Shown here: positions 12,388-24,494 of the stretch, piece after piece
Position numbering within the stretch: the first letter of the stretch is position 1
Layout of the letters: the number at the start of each line of letters is the position of its first letter
Assembly: GCA_036426205.1 (NCBI GenBank)
Contig: CM071568.1
Span: 228,310,897-228,374,896, forward strand
Length of the DNA stretch: 64,000 nucleotides
Source of the DNA: Ascaphus truei
Lineage: Eukaryota > Chordata > Amphibia > Anura > Ascaphidae
Direction: 5' to 3'
The notes under the pieces: generated by a model
What the model was told of the DNA's origin: nothing
Database searches by the model: none
The model's input: only the letters and a program-made list of their open reading frames with translations
Translations under genes and position numbers: made by a program

Positions 12388-12470
12388 AGGAGTGGCTCAG
12401 TGAGTAAAGACACTGACTGGCACTGAGTTTGAAGCAGGGGAGCCTGGGTCACTTCCCTGTGACACAAGGA
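12388..12470 (+). mobile_element. tRNA-like SINE head fragment
   Basis: GGAGTGGCTCAGTGAGTAAAG looks like a tRNA 5' end with an A box (TGGCTCAGTGAGT), followed at tRNA-like spacing by a degenerate B box and CCTGGGTCACTTCCC. SINE heads of this type are common in vertebrates. Too diverged to be a working tRNA gene. Confidence 0.5.
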
Positions 12471-12645
12471 CTACAGTTACATAACTTGTTTACTTACCTC
12501 AGCCTATCAAGATGGCCGCCGCACACCTGTGTATTTGCCGGCTGTTAGGAGTCTCTCTGATTGATCAATTAGATCCCCTTAATTGACTGCACTTGGTGGA
12601 CTCTGGTTATAAATGTCTTCTGGGTGCCGTTGTCCTCTAGCACCC

Positions 12646-12680
12646 CCTTGAGGAAGGTCCTTCCTGGACTGAAACGTTGG
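12646..12680 (+). ncRNA. Degenerate hammerhead-like motif
   Basis: TTGAGGA (one change from CUGANGA), one extra A, stem II GGTCC/GGACT with loop TTCCT, then GAAAC and GTT. The strand that would form stem III is the palindrome ACGT. Only about two base pairs of stem I remain (CC with GG). A TATA-like TTATAAAT lies at 12607-12614, about 35 bases upstream. Confidence 0.4.
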
Positions 12681-12854
12681 ATTTAAGTGTGCCTTTGTAT
12701 TTTACTAATACAATATTTTGGTTTACTTTTTTAGTGCTGATTCTTGCCTTCTCGCCTGGGAAGCATTGGTTGCTCTATTGATATCTATGGAACATGCACC
12801 TTGACATATAGTGTTTGCTTGGAGTGCCAGCTGCTTCTCTTTTTCTGTATACAT

Positions 12855-12902
12855 ACATACAGTACATACATACATACATACATATATACGTGTGTGTGTA
12901 TA
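12855..12902. repeat. TACA/GTGT microsatellite
   Basis: Repeated ACAT units followed by GTGTGTGTAT. Lies directly left of the large palindrome. Confidence 0.9.
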
Positions 12903-14212
12903 CACAATCTAATTCTAGGATTCCTTAACCAAAGAAAGGTTGAAAACTACTGTTTTAGATGTTAGTTTTTTATAACTTTTTAATTTGCAGAATACAATTT
13001 TATTCTTATGCTTATCTTTTGCGCTCTTTCTTTTTAAATCTCAAGGATGGCTTTAGTTTAATTTAAACCAGCCAAACACAGATAAAATATAAAATGACTA
13101 TGCAATTAATATTTAAAAAAAGATGACAGGTTTCAATTAAACAAAATTAGTTGCTTTCAGGAGCATGAAACTAATGCGGCTTGAGAGGTGTCATTATTTC
13201 ACAGTATGTTTTTTTCAAAAGACAAACATAAGAAAGATACGTGTATGTATTGAGATGTGTAATTATGAAGCAAGCTGAAGTGACTACAATTTTAAGTGTA
13301 GTGTAGTTTTCTAGCTCAGTAAAGGCTTTAGTTCTAATTATTTTTCCTTTTTCTTTACATTACAAATCATGCACAAGTAATTTGTATTAATTGCAATCAC
13401 TTTCACAGATTGTATCATAAAATATACTAAAATAATGACGCAGCTAATTGAACTATGACTTTACAAAGCTAAATTAGTTTCAAAATAGTTGACACTAAGT
13501 TATTAGTCTCTGTCATATATATATATATATATATACTATATATTATATATTATAATATATATACTATATATAACACTAAGTTATTAGTCTATATATATAT
13601 ATATATACATAGACTAATAACTTAGTGTAACTATTTTGAAACTAATTTAGCTTTGTAAAGTCATAGTTCAATTAGCTGCATCATTATTTTAGTATATTTT
13701 ATGATACGATCTGTGAAAGTGATTGCAATTAATACAAATTACTTGTGCATCATTTGTAATGTAAAGAAAAAGGAAAAATAATTAGAACTAAAGCCTTTAC
13801 TGAGCTAGAAAACTACACTTAAAATTGTAGTCACTTCAGCTTGCTTCATAATTACACATCTCAATACGTACACGTATCTTTCTTATGTTTGTCTTTTGAA
13901 AAAAACATACTGTGAAATAATGACACCTCTCAAGCCGCATTAGTTTCATGCTCCTGAAAGCAACTAAATTTTGTTTAATTTGAAACCTGTCATCTTTTTT
14001 TAAATATTAATTGCATAGTCATTTTATATTTTATCTGTGTTTGGCTGGTTAAATTAAACTAAAGCCATCCTTGAGATTTAAAAAGAAAGAGCGCAAAAGA
14101 TAAGCATAAGAATAAAATTGTATTCTGCAAATTAAAAAGTTATAAAAAACTAACATCTAAAACAGTAGTTTTCAACCTTTCTTTGGTTAAGGAACCCTAG
14201 AATTAAATTGTG
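12903..14212. repeat. Large palindrome with ~600-bp arms
   Basis: The left arm (12903-13509) and right arm (13611-14212) are inverted copies with only a few visible substitutions over about 600 bp. The spacer is an AT repeat and includes a third short copy of CACTAAGTTATTAGTCT at 13574-13590. The outer edge of each arm (TTTTCAACC...GGTTAAGGAACCC on the right) resembles a hAT-type terminus of the CAGTGGTTCCCAACC kind. No coding sequence. It could extrude as a cruciform; it could also be a foldback transposon or an inverted duplication. Confidence 0.92.
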
Positions 14213-14884
14213 AGATTCTGAGGAACCCCAACTCTCTCCCCCCTGTCCATCTCTCCCTCCCGCCATCCCTCTCTCTTCACCCCTCTTTCTGTTCCCCCCT
14301 TAAACTCACTTCCTCTCCCCCTTACACACTCTTATGCTCTCTCCCTCACTCTTTCTCCTTAACTCTCAAGAAACCTTGATGGGATACAACTTACACAAGG
14401 CCGTGTAAGTTTTCCTTTTATTGATTTACTTTGCATACATGTCACATCCATAGACTCGGTTCACCCACCTAAGTCTTAACCCACCTCTTAGGAGCACCAA
14501 CCTCCTTCTGAGGACACTCACTCCAAGGGTGTCAGGACGCCACTGAACATCATAGGGAGATAACACAACCATACTCCACCATTCCTTACGCTGTGCTCCC
14601 CCATCCCTTCACACATTCCTTAACTCTCTACCCATCTTTCCCATTACACTCCCTCTATCTCTTCTTCCCTCCCCCTCTCCCCCTCTCTCTTCTCCCCTTA
14701 CACTCTCCACCTTCCACGTCTCCCGTTACACTCTTCCCTTCTCTCTTCTCCCTTTACACTCTCCCTCTCTCTTGCCCCCTTACACTCTCCCCCTCTCTTT
14801 CCCCCTTATTCTCTTCCACCTCTCCCTTCCCCCTAACACTCTTCTCCACTCACACTTTGCCCCTACACCCAGACACACTCTCTC

Positions 14885-14931
<47 letters not shown>

Positions 14932-14950
14932 CCTACACACACTCTCCCCC
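14213..14950 (+). repeat. CT-rich low-complexity tract with (CA)n
   Basis: Long pyrimidine-rich DNA made of CTCTCCC, CACTCT and TTACACTC phrases, with a pure CA run at about 14888-14930. The 125-139 codon open frames here (Ser/Pro/Leu-rich, then His-Thr) are artefacts of composition. Confidence 0.9.
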
Positions 14951-15483
14951 TACACACACACAACTTTGGGCAGCACCAGGTCCACTCCCTACTCCTGTCA
15001 GACAGAAGTTGAACGTGACTTCTGGTGCCGAGAGGAGGGAGAGGAAGGATCGCAGTGACAGGGCGACTGCTGCTGAGCTAGGGAGTCGCCAGGTCACTGC
15101 TGCGTGCAGTGCTGCCGCACCGGTGGGCTGGGACAGCTGGGAGAGTTGACCCCACTGTTCCCCCCTGGTGGCTATGGAACCCCTGAGGGGTGGCCACAGA
15201 ACCCCTCAGTTCCATGATATTGGGTATCATAACCCGAGGGGCATTTAGGACTTTATATTAAAATTATTTAATTTTCGCTTAATATTTGTTCTATTTGTGG
15301 TAAGTCAGATGTAACATGTATTTGAACTACATGTATAACAGTGTCAAATGTATTTGTAGAAGAGAGCTATTTGTCCTTATATACTATCTATGCATCCAAT
15401 TTTCCAATTGATAACATTGTAAGAACGGAGGTTCCAATTATATAGGGGGTATATTAGGCCCACAGGTCTGAGTGGGGGTTAAT
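14951..15483. other. No gene recognised
   Basis: GC-rich to about 15200, with a diverged family-B-like stretch near 14985-15050, then AT-rich. A TATA-like TTATATAG is at 15438-15445, upstream of the hammerhead-like motif. Confidence 0.5.
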
Positions 15484-15521
15484 ACTCCTGAGGAAGCGGT
15501 TTCTCGCGAAACGCGTAGAGT
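15484..15521 (+). ncRNA. Hammerhead-ribozyme-like motif
   Basis: In order: ACTC (15484-15487), the core CTGAGGA (15488-15494; fits CUGANGA exactly), one extra A, stem II GCGG/TCGC with loop TTTC (15496-15507), GAAA (15508-15511), the palindrome formed by ACGCGT (15511-15516), A as the cleavage-position nucleotide, then GAGT (15518-15521), which pairs perfectly with ACTC. All hammerhead core elements are therefore present in type-I order. Stem III has no loop, so it could form only between two molecules. The extra A after the core is atypical. A TATA-like box lies about 40 bases upstream. Confidence 0.6.
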
Positions 15522-18500
15522 TAGGAGCCTTGCTGGTTATCAAAGAAAATCTAGCGCGCCCCCCAGTCTGCGCACCCCTGGCCTAGGTGATGGCCTAGGG
15601 TCCAGCTGGCCTGGATACTCACAGATGTCGAGCCCAACTTCAGGTAACCGCTGGGCTACCCCCGGAGTCACCGGCCCCAGGACAGTTGTCCCAGCTCCCC
15701 CCCCCCCTGTTGGTGGCACTGCACACAGCTTTAAAAACCACATATGTTGCTTTTTCAAGTGTACTCACTTGAAGAAGAAACCGATAACTTTGAACTACAT
15801 GTCAGAGGTGTTAAGTCAACCTGAAAGTACAAGTATATTAGGACTATGTAAGAACAGGCAAAAGGGATATACAATAATAATCTGGCTTGCTATCTCCCAG
15901 ATATATATCTGGATCTTGTGACTCACATGACATCAGGAAAGCATCAGGAAAGCTGCAGTTCAGTCTTTTTTAATTAATTTTTTTACTTCATTAGTTTCAT
16001 GTGGGCAATCTCTAATTACCTAAAGAACTGCATAGCTGCCGGTCAATTCGTTCTCCGTCTATTGATCGGCAAAGTTTGGTGACATCTTTAAATATGGGGA
16101 ATGTAAATCGTTGCTATAGGAACAAGCATGCTTGTTAAAATAGAATACAAGAAAATTGGTCTTTCAAAGTTGTTGTTTTTAAAACAGAAAATGCTAAAAG
16201 TATTTTTTCTTACCACAGAACTGATTTATTAAAAAAAAAAAAAACACACATGCAGGATATTGCCTGAACTGCAGCTTTAAGGGGCATCCACTACATTCAT
16301 CAGTCTTCTTTTATTCACCCACAGACTTTTTTGGGAAGAGATGAAACATTCTACTAAATAATAATTAACTTTCAAGCCTGATGTGGTCTTGTTTAGAACC
16401 TTTACTCCATATAGCACATTTCCTAACTTAAGTTTAAAAAAGTAATCAAGCACACCAAAACAAAAGCAATCAAGACGTAGAAAAAAGCATCATTTAATGA
16501 CTTAAAGAAGTAATAACAGCATCGTGGAGGCAATTATGACGTTTTTAAGTTGTTAAATTACACTTTTTGCTACTTTTTGATTGCTTTATCCTTTTAGTGT
16601 GCTTGACTAGTTTTTTTTCATGTCATTATATCTCCTGGCCGGTGTTTTTTCTGTCTTAGCACCCAGTTGTTGTTCCCCTTTTATTTTTTCAGATCCCATG
16701 TAGGGGCATCCCAAGTTGCTATACTGTACCTGATTATACTGTACCTGATTTTTCTATTCTAACAGAAGTTTGCACAGACTTTTGAATGCTTGCAAATTTC
16801 CACAAAATCAACTGGGACTACATTGCACAATTCTATTAGTGCATCAGAAATATAACAAAGATAAAAAAAAAAATTAAAAAAAAAAAAAAGATTTGCTTAG
16901 GAGCACTCATAAGTGTTACTGGACTTACATTTATTAGATTCAATTAATTATAGAATGAGATAATGATGATGGATGAGCAATAAGAAAAAGTCAAAACCCC
17001 TTCCAAAAAAACAAACAAAATCATGGACCCCGTGTACAGCTAAAAAGCTGTGGAAAACCAGTACGAAAACAGTACCGTATGTGTTAACCCTTTCACCGAT
17101 GGGGAGACCGGCTGAGGGGTTGAACAAAAGGAATCTAATTTGGTAAATCTAGTGCAATTGTTTTGCACTGGTTTTGTAGAAATGCTGCAGATGTTACTGT
17201 ATGTTTTTGGCCTCTCTGAAGATCGCAAAAGCATGGTAACGCTCAATTATGGGTCAGTATATTTTGATAGCCCAATCCTGTTTCTAGATAAAATATTACT
17301 AGCGTCCCAATAAAGGTATTTAAACAAAAGGGAAGAGAAGGTGAGACCTGCTGTATAACAATTTCATTCTGCTCTGACAACCTTCTACAAATGGAAACAA
17401 TTATTACAGCATATTTATAATGTAAAATTGCAGTTTTTTGGTTCTAGAGAGAAACAAATGATTTGTCGTGTAGCGAAGCCCTTTAACATGTAAGCTTCTT
17501 ATTGCTATAATTTATACAAAAGATTATGCGACCTTACAAGTGTCGTTGTTAGAAGGTGATTATTACAGAATTACAGTTCACATTTTGTTTGTGGTATCTA
17601 ATATGTAAACATGTTAATACTGTAGCTAGATTTTGCAATTTAAAGTGAAATTTAATTGAAACAAAAAGGAATATTATACATTTTCAAATATGCTTGGATT
17701 TAATGTGCTTTACACACAAATAAATATATCAAATATTTTAGAGGGGCTGTGCATTTAATCCCATGTACATTGTCAGCCACCATAACAACAGAAACCTAAA
17801 TGTTGGATCAAAATTGTCCAAACAAGAAGATTTCAATATAAAGAGTGGGAGAAGAAACCTAACAAACAATTACTGTATCATTCAAGTATTAGATTTTCTT
17901 TCCCTTGGTGATGACTGAGAATCACACTTCATTTGCTAAATATTTCTGTGTGGGTGTTAGAAAGATATGCCATTGATAAATTTCCCATCTTGTGTTGCTT
18001 TGGAAGTGGACATCTAATAGTTTCGAAATATCAAGAAATGTAGTTACACATGAAGAATAAAATTGTTTTACAAGGATAACCAATGGAATAATAAGCATAC
18101 TCCTGTCTAGCTGTTATAGCAGATACTCAGATTAGAGGAGGGCACATTTCCCTCTCTCCCAGCAATAATTGTGCAAAACAGTATGATGCCACTTACATAA
18201 ATCCCACCCAACGCCACTTTGTCTTACAGAATACTGTATGTAACTTTGCTTTACACGTGGAATCAGCTCCAACGTACATCCATCTTAGCAGGTTTGGTTG
18301 TCTGCAGTAATGTTTCAGTATCTTATCATGCTTGGGGGAAGCTTTAAAAAAAAGCTGGATGTCGATAGCAATACTCAATAGTTCTCTATACAGGACCATG
18401 TCAATTGTGAGAGATGCTGGCTAAAAGCAAGATAGTTATTTACAAAAGATCAGTATTTATTAGCATTATTAGCTACTCAATTCAATGGCCAATAAATCTT

Positions 18501-18620
18501 GATAAGCACAATGGCAGTTTACTAATACTTCCTTAAATCCGAGCAAAGCGCACTATTTTCAAAGTTCATATTTACTACCCAGTGCTTCTATAGGCCATAG
18601 GATACCTTCCAGCACTGTAA
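15522..18620. other. No gene recognised
   Basis: Mostly AT-rich. An A-rich run lies at 16860-16890. No domain-bearing frame and no clear TIR or LTR. Confidence 0.55.
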
Positions 18621-18904
18621 GGCCCCGGACATGTTCCCTGCGTGCTTGCGGAAGCGTGCTGACGCGCGCTCCCGCTCAGCACTGAGCCCCTACAGCCGCA
18701 ATTAGAGCGGCTTTAGTAGGGGCTCACCTGCGCTTCCGCGCGCTTGCGGAAGCGCAGGTCTTAGGGGAATTTAAAATTCCCCCGCTTGCCGGCGAGACAG
18801 GCCGGTCACGTGAGCGGTTCGCCCAATGAGGGCGAACCAGCTCCGTGACGTCACTGGCCCGCCCCCGGCCAGTGACGCGCCCGCTCCCGGCCCGCCCCCT
18901 GACG

Positions 18905-19065
18905 GTCTGTCCCCCTTCTGCCCGATCCCTGCCCCCCTTCTGCCCGATTCCTGCCCCCCTTCTGCCCGATCCCTGTCCCCCTTCTGCCCGATCCCTGCCC
19001 CCCTTCTGCCCGATCCATGTCCCCCTTCTGCCCGATCCCTGTCCCCCTTCTGTCCCGATCCATGT
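18905..19065 (+). repeat. 21-22-bp minisatellite
   Basis: About eight tandem units of CCCCCTTCTGCCCGATCCCTG, the last ones slightly altered. The ~200-codon open frames over this tract and the GT run beside it are artefacts. Confidence 0.93.
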
Positions 19066-19067
19066 CT

Positions 19068-19202
19068 CCTGTGTGTGTGTGTGTGTGTCTGTGTATGTGT
19101 GTGTTTGTGCATTGTGTGTGTGTGTGTGTGTATGCATGTGTGTGCATGTGTGTGTGTGTGTGTATGCATGTGTGTGTGTGTGTATGCATGTGTGTGCTTA
19201 TG

Positions 19203-19244
<42 letters not shown>

Positions 19245-19412
19245 CATGTGTGTATGCATGTGTATGCATGTGTGTGTGTATGCATGTGTGTGTGTGTGTA
19301 TGCATGTGTGTGGTGTGTGTGTGCCTTTGTGTGTGTGTGTGTGCCTTTGTGTGTGTGTGTGTGGTGTGTGCGTGCGTGCGTGCGGTGTGTGTGTGTGGTG
19401 TGTGTGCGTGCG
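19068..19412. repeat. (GT)n/(GTAT)n microsatellite
   Basis: GTGTGT runs interrupted by GTATGCAT units and, near the end, GTGCGTGC. Confidence 0.95.
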
Positions 19413-19502
19413 TGAATATATTTATCAAAGTTGCACAAATGTTAATAAATAATTTATTCTCACACATGTCTTTTTTTTAATTTTTAAAATATTATATAAT
19501 AT

Positions 19503-19539
19503 ACACACACACACACACACACGTACTCACGCACGCACG

Positions 19540-19613
<74 letters not shown>

Positions 19614-19632
19614 ACACACACACACACACATG
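19503..19632. repeat. (CA)n microsatellite
   Basis: ACACAC run with GCACGCAC interruptions near 19530; runs opposite in sense to the GT tract just upstream. Confidence 0.95.
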
Positions 19633-19801
19633 TTCCCCAGTGACACACACACACTGACAGCTACCAAGTGACACACACACACACAGTGATACCCGCCTCC
19701 CAAGCGCTTGCTGTCTCCTCTGTAAGGACAGCAAAAAGCTCCTGGTAGAGCGAGCGGCAGCAAGCGAGAGCGAGCAAGCGCCAAACATGGCCAAGGCCTA
19801 A

Positions 19802-21489
19802 GACAACTTACAGCCCATGCGACACTGGAAGGTATCTTATGGCATACGGTATATCTGCTTACTTACTATGGATCAGTATGCCTCTCCATTTAATGTACAG
19901 TATAAAGTAATTGTTTGTACACACATCAGTAGGTACCACCTCCTACGTTATAGTTTCCTAATAGCTGTTAAATAGCAATTACTCTATCTAATCGTCATTT
20001 ACATTCTTGGTTGCTGTTCTAAAATACAACTTTGCTGTTTATTTACAAGAACATGTGATTACCTGCTTTGGGTATCCTGTGAGTGACAAAATAATGTTTC
20101 TCAACACTTGTGATATGGAACAGCTGTTTTTTAAATAATGCTCCCTAAGCTTTGTTCTAAGATTGCTAGTTACATATTTTAGGGAATGCCAACAGCACGC
20201 AGTCGATTTATAGTATTCTAATTGTTACAAAAACAAATATTCCCCTGCTGTCATGCAAAGGGGGTAAATAGGAATTATGCCGCTTTCTGATGTTATATCG
20301 ATTGAAAACAGCTAATCATTCAAGAACGAGCATCGATTTTGTGCAGTCACGAGAAACTTGCCTTAAATGCACTCATTCCTAATTCTTGCCAAATAGCAAA
20401 TTATACACATCTACTGAATGCTAAGGACAACTTAACACACGCGGGGGGGAAATAGAGTTTACAGAAGCACAGCTTGCAAGAAACAGTACATACTGTATGT
20501 ACGCATAAGGCATCGGGATTTTTTTTTAAATGAAAATGAGGCAAGTACAATTCTTCGTGAATATGGATAATTAAATGTTCATTGTGAGTGAGAAGTAGTA
20601 ATTAATTCAGTGTTGGATTTTTCCAAATGTATTAGTTTAGCTCCATGGCAACCAACTTCATAAATAGATAACGTGGACTTTCTAAGTCTATTTTTAAACA
20701 GTTGCACTGGGAATCTAAGCAAATAATCTTCAGACAAGAAGATTTCATATTTGCAACCTGGAAGAGGATAGAAGGCAACAGAATAGTGCAGATGTCTAAA
20801 AGAAGGGCAACACATCCAATTTAAATATCAAGTCAACAATGTTCATACAAATAAATGTTAACACTAAATCAGAAATAAATCTCCACATGCATATCACTTT
20901 GTAGTGATGTATAGTATGGAATTAAGATTTGTTACCTAGTATCTGGCAGCAATGAAACACTTCCCTGGCTTTGACTGTTATTTTGTAACACTGTTTTGTA
21001 GCAGGATTTTACCCTTGACACCTTGTATCCTACATCAAAACCATTTAACCACAATCTGTAATTGTGTTCAAGTTGTTGTCATTTTTTTTTACAAGTTGAA
21101 GTAATTCTCCCATCTGGAAAATAATTCAAATAAATGCAACATCAGATTGAAAAGATCCGATCTGATAACTGCATTAGAGCACTCTACCACCCCACTCATG
21201 CTTGTGTCAAGAGTCAACAATACACTTTGACCAGGGAGGCGCGAGTATCCCCCCCGTACCCCTTTAAGCTAATTACCGGTAATGACCGAATGACGAGAGG
21301 ACAACGTTTTGGCGGTATAAAGGCCGCGTCTTTGTTTATTTATAATGACAACTGGAGATAGCTACTGTCCCGGTCCATGCCTGAAGTGCTCGGTGCTGGT
21401 AACGCAATGGTGGGGGGCACCCAGAAGTATGTCCCGGTGACCTGCGCCCATGCTTCAACCCGCAGGTTCCGGCAGGACGAGCACCTACA
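19802..21489. other. No gene recognised
   Basis: AT-rich to 21230. From 21231 to 21489 the sequence is GC-richer with a TATAAA-containing phrase (GGCGGTATAAAGGCC) and could be old LTR DNA, but no boundary is visible. Confidence 0.5.
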
Positions 21490-22690
21490 AATTAACACAA
21501 TAATAAATAAAATGTTAATTTTTAATACTTTGTCGAGAATCCTTTGTAGGCAATGACTGCTTGAAGTCTGGAACGCATGGACATCACCAAACGCTGGGTT
21601 TCCTCCTTTGTGATGCTTTGCCAGGCTTTTACTGCAGCTGTCTTCAGTTGTTGTTTGTTCGTGGGTCTTTATGCCTTAAGTTTTGTCTTCAGCAAGTGAA
21701 ATTCATGCTCGATCGGGTTGAGATCAGGTGATTGACTCAGCCATTGCAGAATATTCCACTTCTTCGCCTTTAAAAACTCCTGGGTTGCATTCGCAGTATG
21801 TTTTGGGTCATTGTCCATCTGTAAAGTGAAGCGCCGTCCAATCAACTTCGCTGAATTTGGCTGAATCTGATCAGATAAGATAAGATATCCCTATATACTT
21901 CAGAATTCATCCGGCTGCTTCTGTCTTCTGTCACATCATCAATAAACACTAGTGACCCAGTGCCATTGTAAGCCATGCATGCCCATGCCATCACTGCCTC
22001 CACTGTGTTTTACAGATGATGTGGTATGCTTCGGATCATGAGCTGTTCCAAGCCTTCTCCATACCTTTTTCTTCCCATCATTTTGGTACAGGTTGATCTT
22101 ACTTTCATCTTTCCAAAGAATGCTGTTTCAGAACTGGGCTGGCTGTTTTAGATATTGTTTGGAAAAGTCTTATCTGGCCTTTCTATTCTTGAGGCTTATG
22201 AATGGTTTGCACCTTGTGGTGAACCCTCTGTATTTGCTTTCGTGAAGTCTTCTCTTTATGGTAGACTTGGATAATGATATGCCTACCTCCTGGAGAGTGT
22301 TCTTCACTTGGCTGGATGTTGTGAAGGGATTTTTCTTTACCATGGAAAGGATCCTACGATCATCCACCACTGTTGTCTTCCGTGGACGTCCAGGCCTTTT
22401 TGTGTTGCAGAGCTCATCAGTGCGTTCTTTTTTTCTCAGAATGTACCAAATTGTTGATTTGGTCACTCCTAATGTTCCTGCTATCTCTCTGATGGATTTT
22501 CTTTTTTTTTGCAGCCTAAGGATGCCCTGTTTCATTTGAATTGAGAGCTCCTTTGACCGCATGTTGTGGGTTCACAGCAACAGCTTCCAAATGCGAATGC
22601 CACAACTGGAATCAACTCCAGACCTTTTACCTGCTTAATTGATGATGAAAGCATTCTACTGACCGGAGCATTCTACTGCGTCTGAACACA
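21490..22690 (-). mobile_element. Tc1-like DNA transposon, inactive
   Basis: Region spanned by a dead Tc1-type transposase gene on the minus strand with short flanks. I could not define the terminal inverted repeats or a TA duplication, so the ends are approximate. Confidence 0.75.
21522..22562 (-). pseudogene. Tc1-like (DD34E) transposase pseudogene
   Basis: Tc1 transposases bind the element's terminal repeats and cut and paste it. The intact first part (22170-22562, 130 codons) holds the paired-type helix-turn-helix DNA-binding region with SIREIAGTLGVTKSTI, a GRPRKT hook, and a second HTH. The catalytic part continues in the same frame after a stop: first Asp in WKDESK, second Asp in QMDNDPKH, and 34 residues later the Glu of NPIEHEF, i.e. 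DD34E. Several in-frame stops (near 22170, 22130, 21935 and one about 40 codons after the catalytic Glu) kill it. It ends with FSTKY before TAA. Length is near the family norm of about 340 residues. Confidence 0.88.
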
Positions 22691-24494
22691 GAGTGGTTAA
22701 GTTGCCTTTATTATTCCTTGAGCATGTGAGTGTATTGGAGCCTCCTTGCTCGAGTGTTTTTTATTAATTAAATTGTGTTGCACTATATGTTTTCTTTTTT
22801 CTTTACATATGCTGCTCATTTCAAATTGAGATTCCCAGTGACTTTCCACCTTGGAGAGGAATATTGCGCTTTGTGTCCTCCCCCAGAAGTTACTTTGGGT
22901 GATTGTGAAATCACTCACACCAGCTGCATCTCCTCTTGGTGATATTAATTTTGTTTTTAATATTATATGTTTTGTTAAGGTTTGCGCTTACTTTCCTTGC
23001 ACCAATATCACCAGGTACAGTATAGATTAGTGAATAAGCAATTTGCAATTAATTCCTTGTTTTACATACATTTCATGCTTATTTGCGTTTGTGCCAAAAA
23101 TAACGCTGACATTCCATTGTGACAAAAAGCCTCTTATCACTTTTTTAACATTTGTAAAGTGTTTTAGTAAATAGGACAATAAATTAAATAGTCATTAAAC
23201 ACAGATAATGCTATTTTTTACATTAATCAACCTTCAATTAGTCCGTGCACAAGGAGTTTTATATTTAAACATGAACCATGTCAAGGAACAAATAAAACTC
23301 GGCAGCAAAAAGAGTTAGTAAATACTGTCCATATGATCTACCTCATCCTCCCTATACTACAGTACATGGAAACGCACATTTTAAAGTCAAGAGGGCAAGT
23401 GTGCTGTGGGTCATGAAGTCATTTTACAGTGTAATAGAAACACTTCATTGTGAAGGTGACATGGTAGGTGGATCTGTTATTTGGGAAAAGAGGGAGCTTG
23501 ATGGTTAGAAAGGGGAAGAGTGTTTTGGCGATAGGTGACGGTATAAGGAAAAAAATATTTAGGCAGAGAGCAGTAGATATGCATGAAACAGAGAGAAGAG
23601 CACAGGAGATGAGCAACTACGTAGCGAGATGAGAGATATAAGGAGGGGCAGAGAAGTGTTAAGGCTTGAAGAACAGCAGGATCATTTTGTAGGTTAGACA
23701 GTACTTAACTGCTGGCCATAAGTTCTCCTAAACAGGACTTCAGAATACGGATGACAAGCTGTGTCTTTATCTCCGCGATAGCAATGTTATAACCAGAATC
23801 AATTTCCATTTACAGCCTTCATTTCTTCTATTACCAAAAAAGTGTGCACCTTTTAGTATGCTCTCTATGCACCTTCTGTTTTTGCAATTCTAATCAGCAC
23901 CAATCATCAGTTGTCTTGATGTTATTCACAGAGTAATCAGGGCATGTGTTAGATTTGATTCCCATCACTGATTTTTTTTTGTGATCTCCAAAAGTAGGGC
24001 ACAAAGTATCACACCAACTATGAAGAACTTTTATGTCAAAGTATACATGTCTAACAAGCACCTACCATGTATTACAAACGTACATTAGCATGACATCTGA
24101 AAAACACAGTCTCAACTCCTAACCCCAATATTATAAACAAAGCCATGTTATGCCTGAGCAAGGTTGTATGTAGTTTTGAAGAAGGACACGTACCTTCTGT
24201 CTAAAATTAAAGTGGACATAAATGGCAGAGCATGAAAGGGAGGAAGTTATTATTTCCGTCATATTGTCCTCTCGGATCAGCCGGTTGCTATGGAAATTCA
24301 TACACTCTGTAAAGGGTGACTCATAACTGCCAAGGTCTTAGAAACTTGAAGTGTCACAACAGGCGGCTGCAAAGAAGCATTTTGCATGAAGGATTTTAAC
24401 ATCTAACACGTTCTCTTAGGAAATCTGAAGACAGGCATCAATACTGCCCTATCGTCTCCCTGAACTATCAGAAACATGGATCAAAAAGTACATG
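22691..24494. other. No gene recognised
   Basis: AT-rich sequence. No domain, TIR or RNA signature seen. Confidence 0.55.

Larger units (their letters stand above)
18621..19798. mobile_element. PIF/Harbinger-like non-autonomous element
   Basis: TAA flanks both ends (18618-18620 and 19799-19801), as expected for Harbinger insertions (TWA). The left terminus GGCCCCGGACATGTT and the reverse-complemented right terminus GGCCTTGGCCATGTT form an imperfect terminal inverted repeat. The interior has GC-rich inverted segments, a minisatellite and long GT and CA runs, with no transposase. Confidence 0.65.

Noticed and set aside
18826..19480. Overlapping open frames of 195-211 codons on both strands
   Set aside because: They run through the minisatellite and the GT/CA microsatellites; the translated repeats (Cys-Val, His-Thr) follow from the DNA repeat, not from coding.
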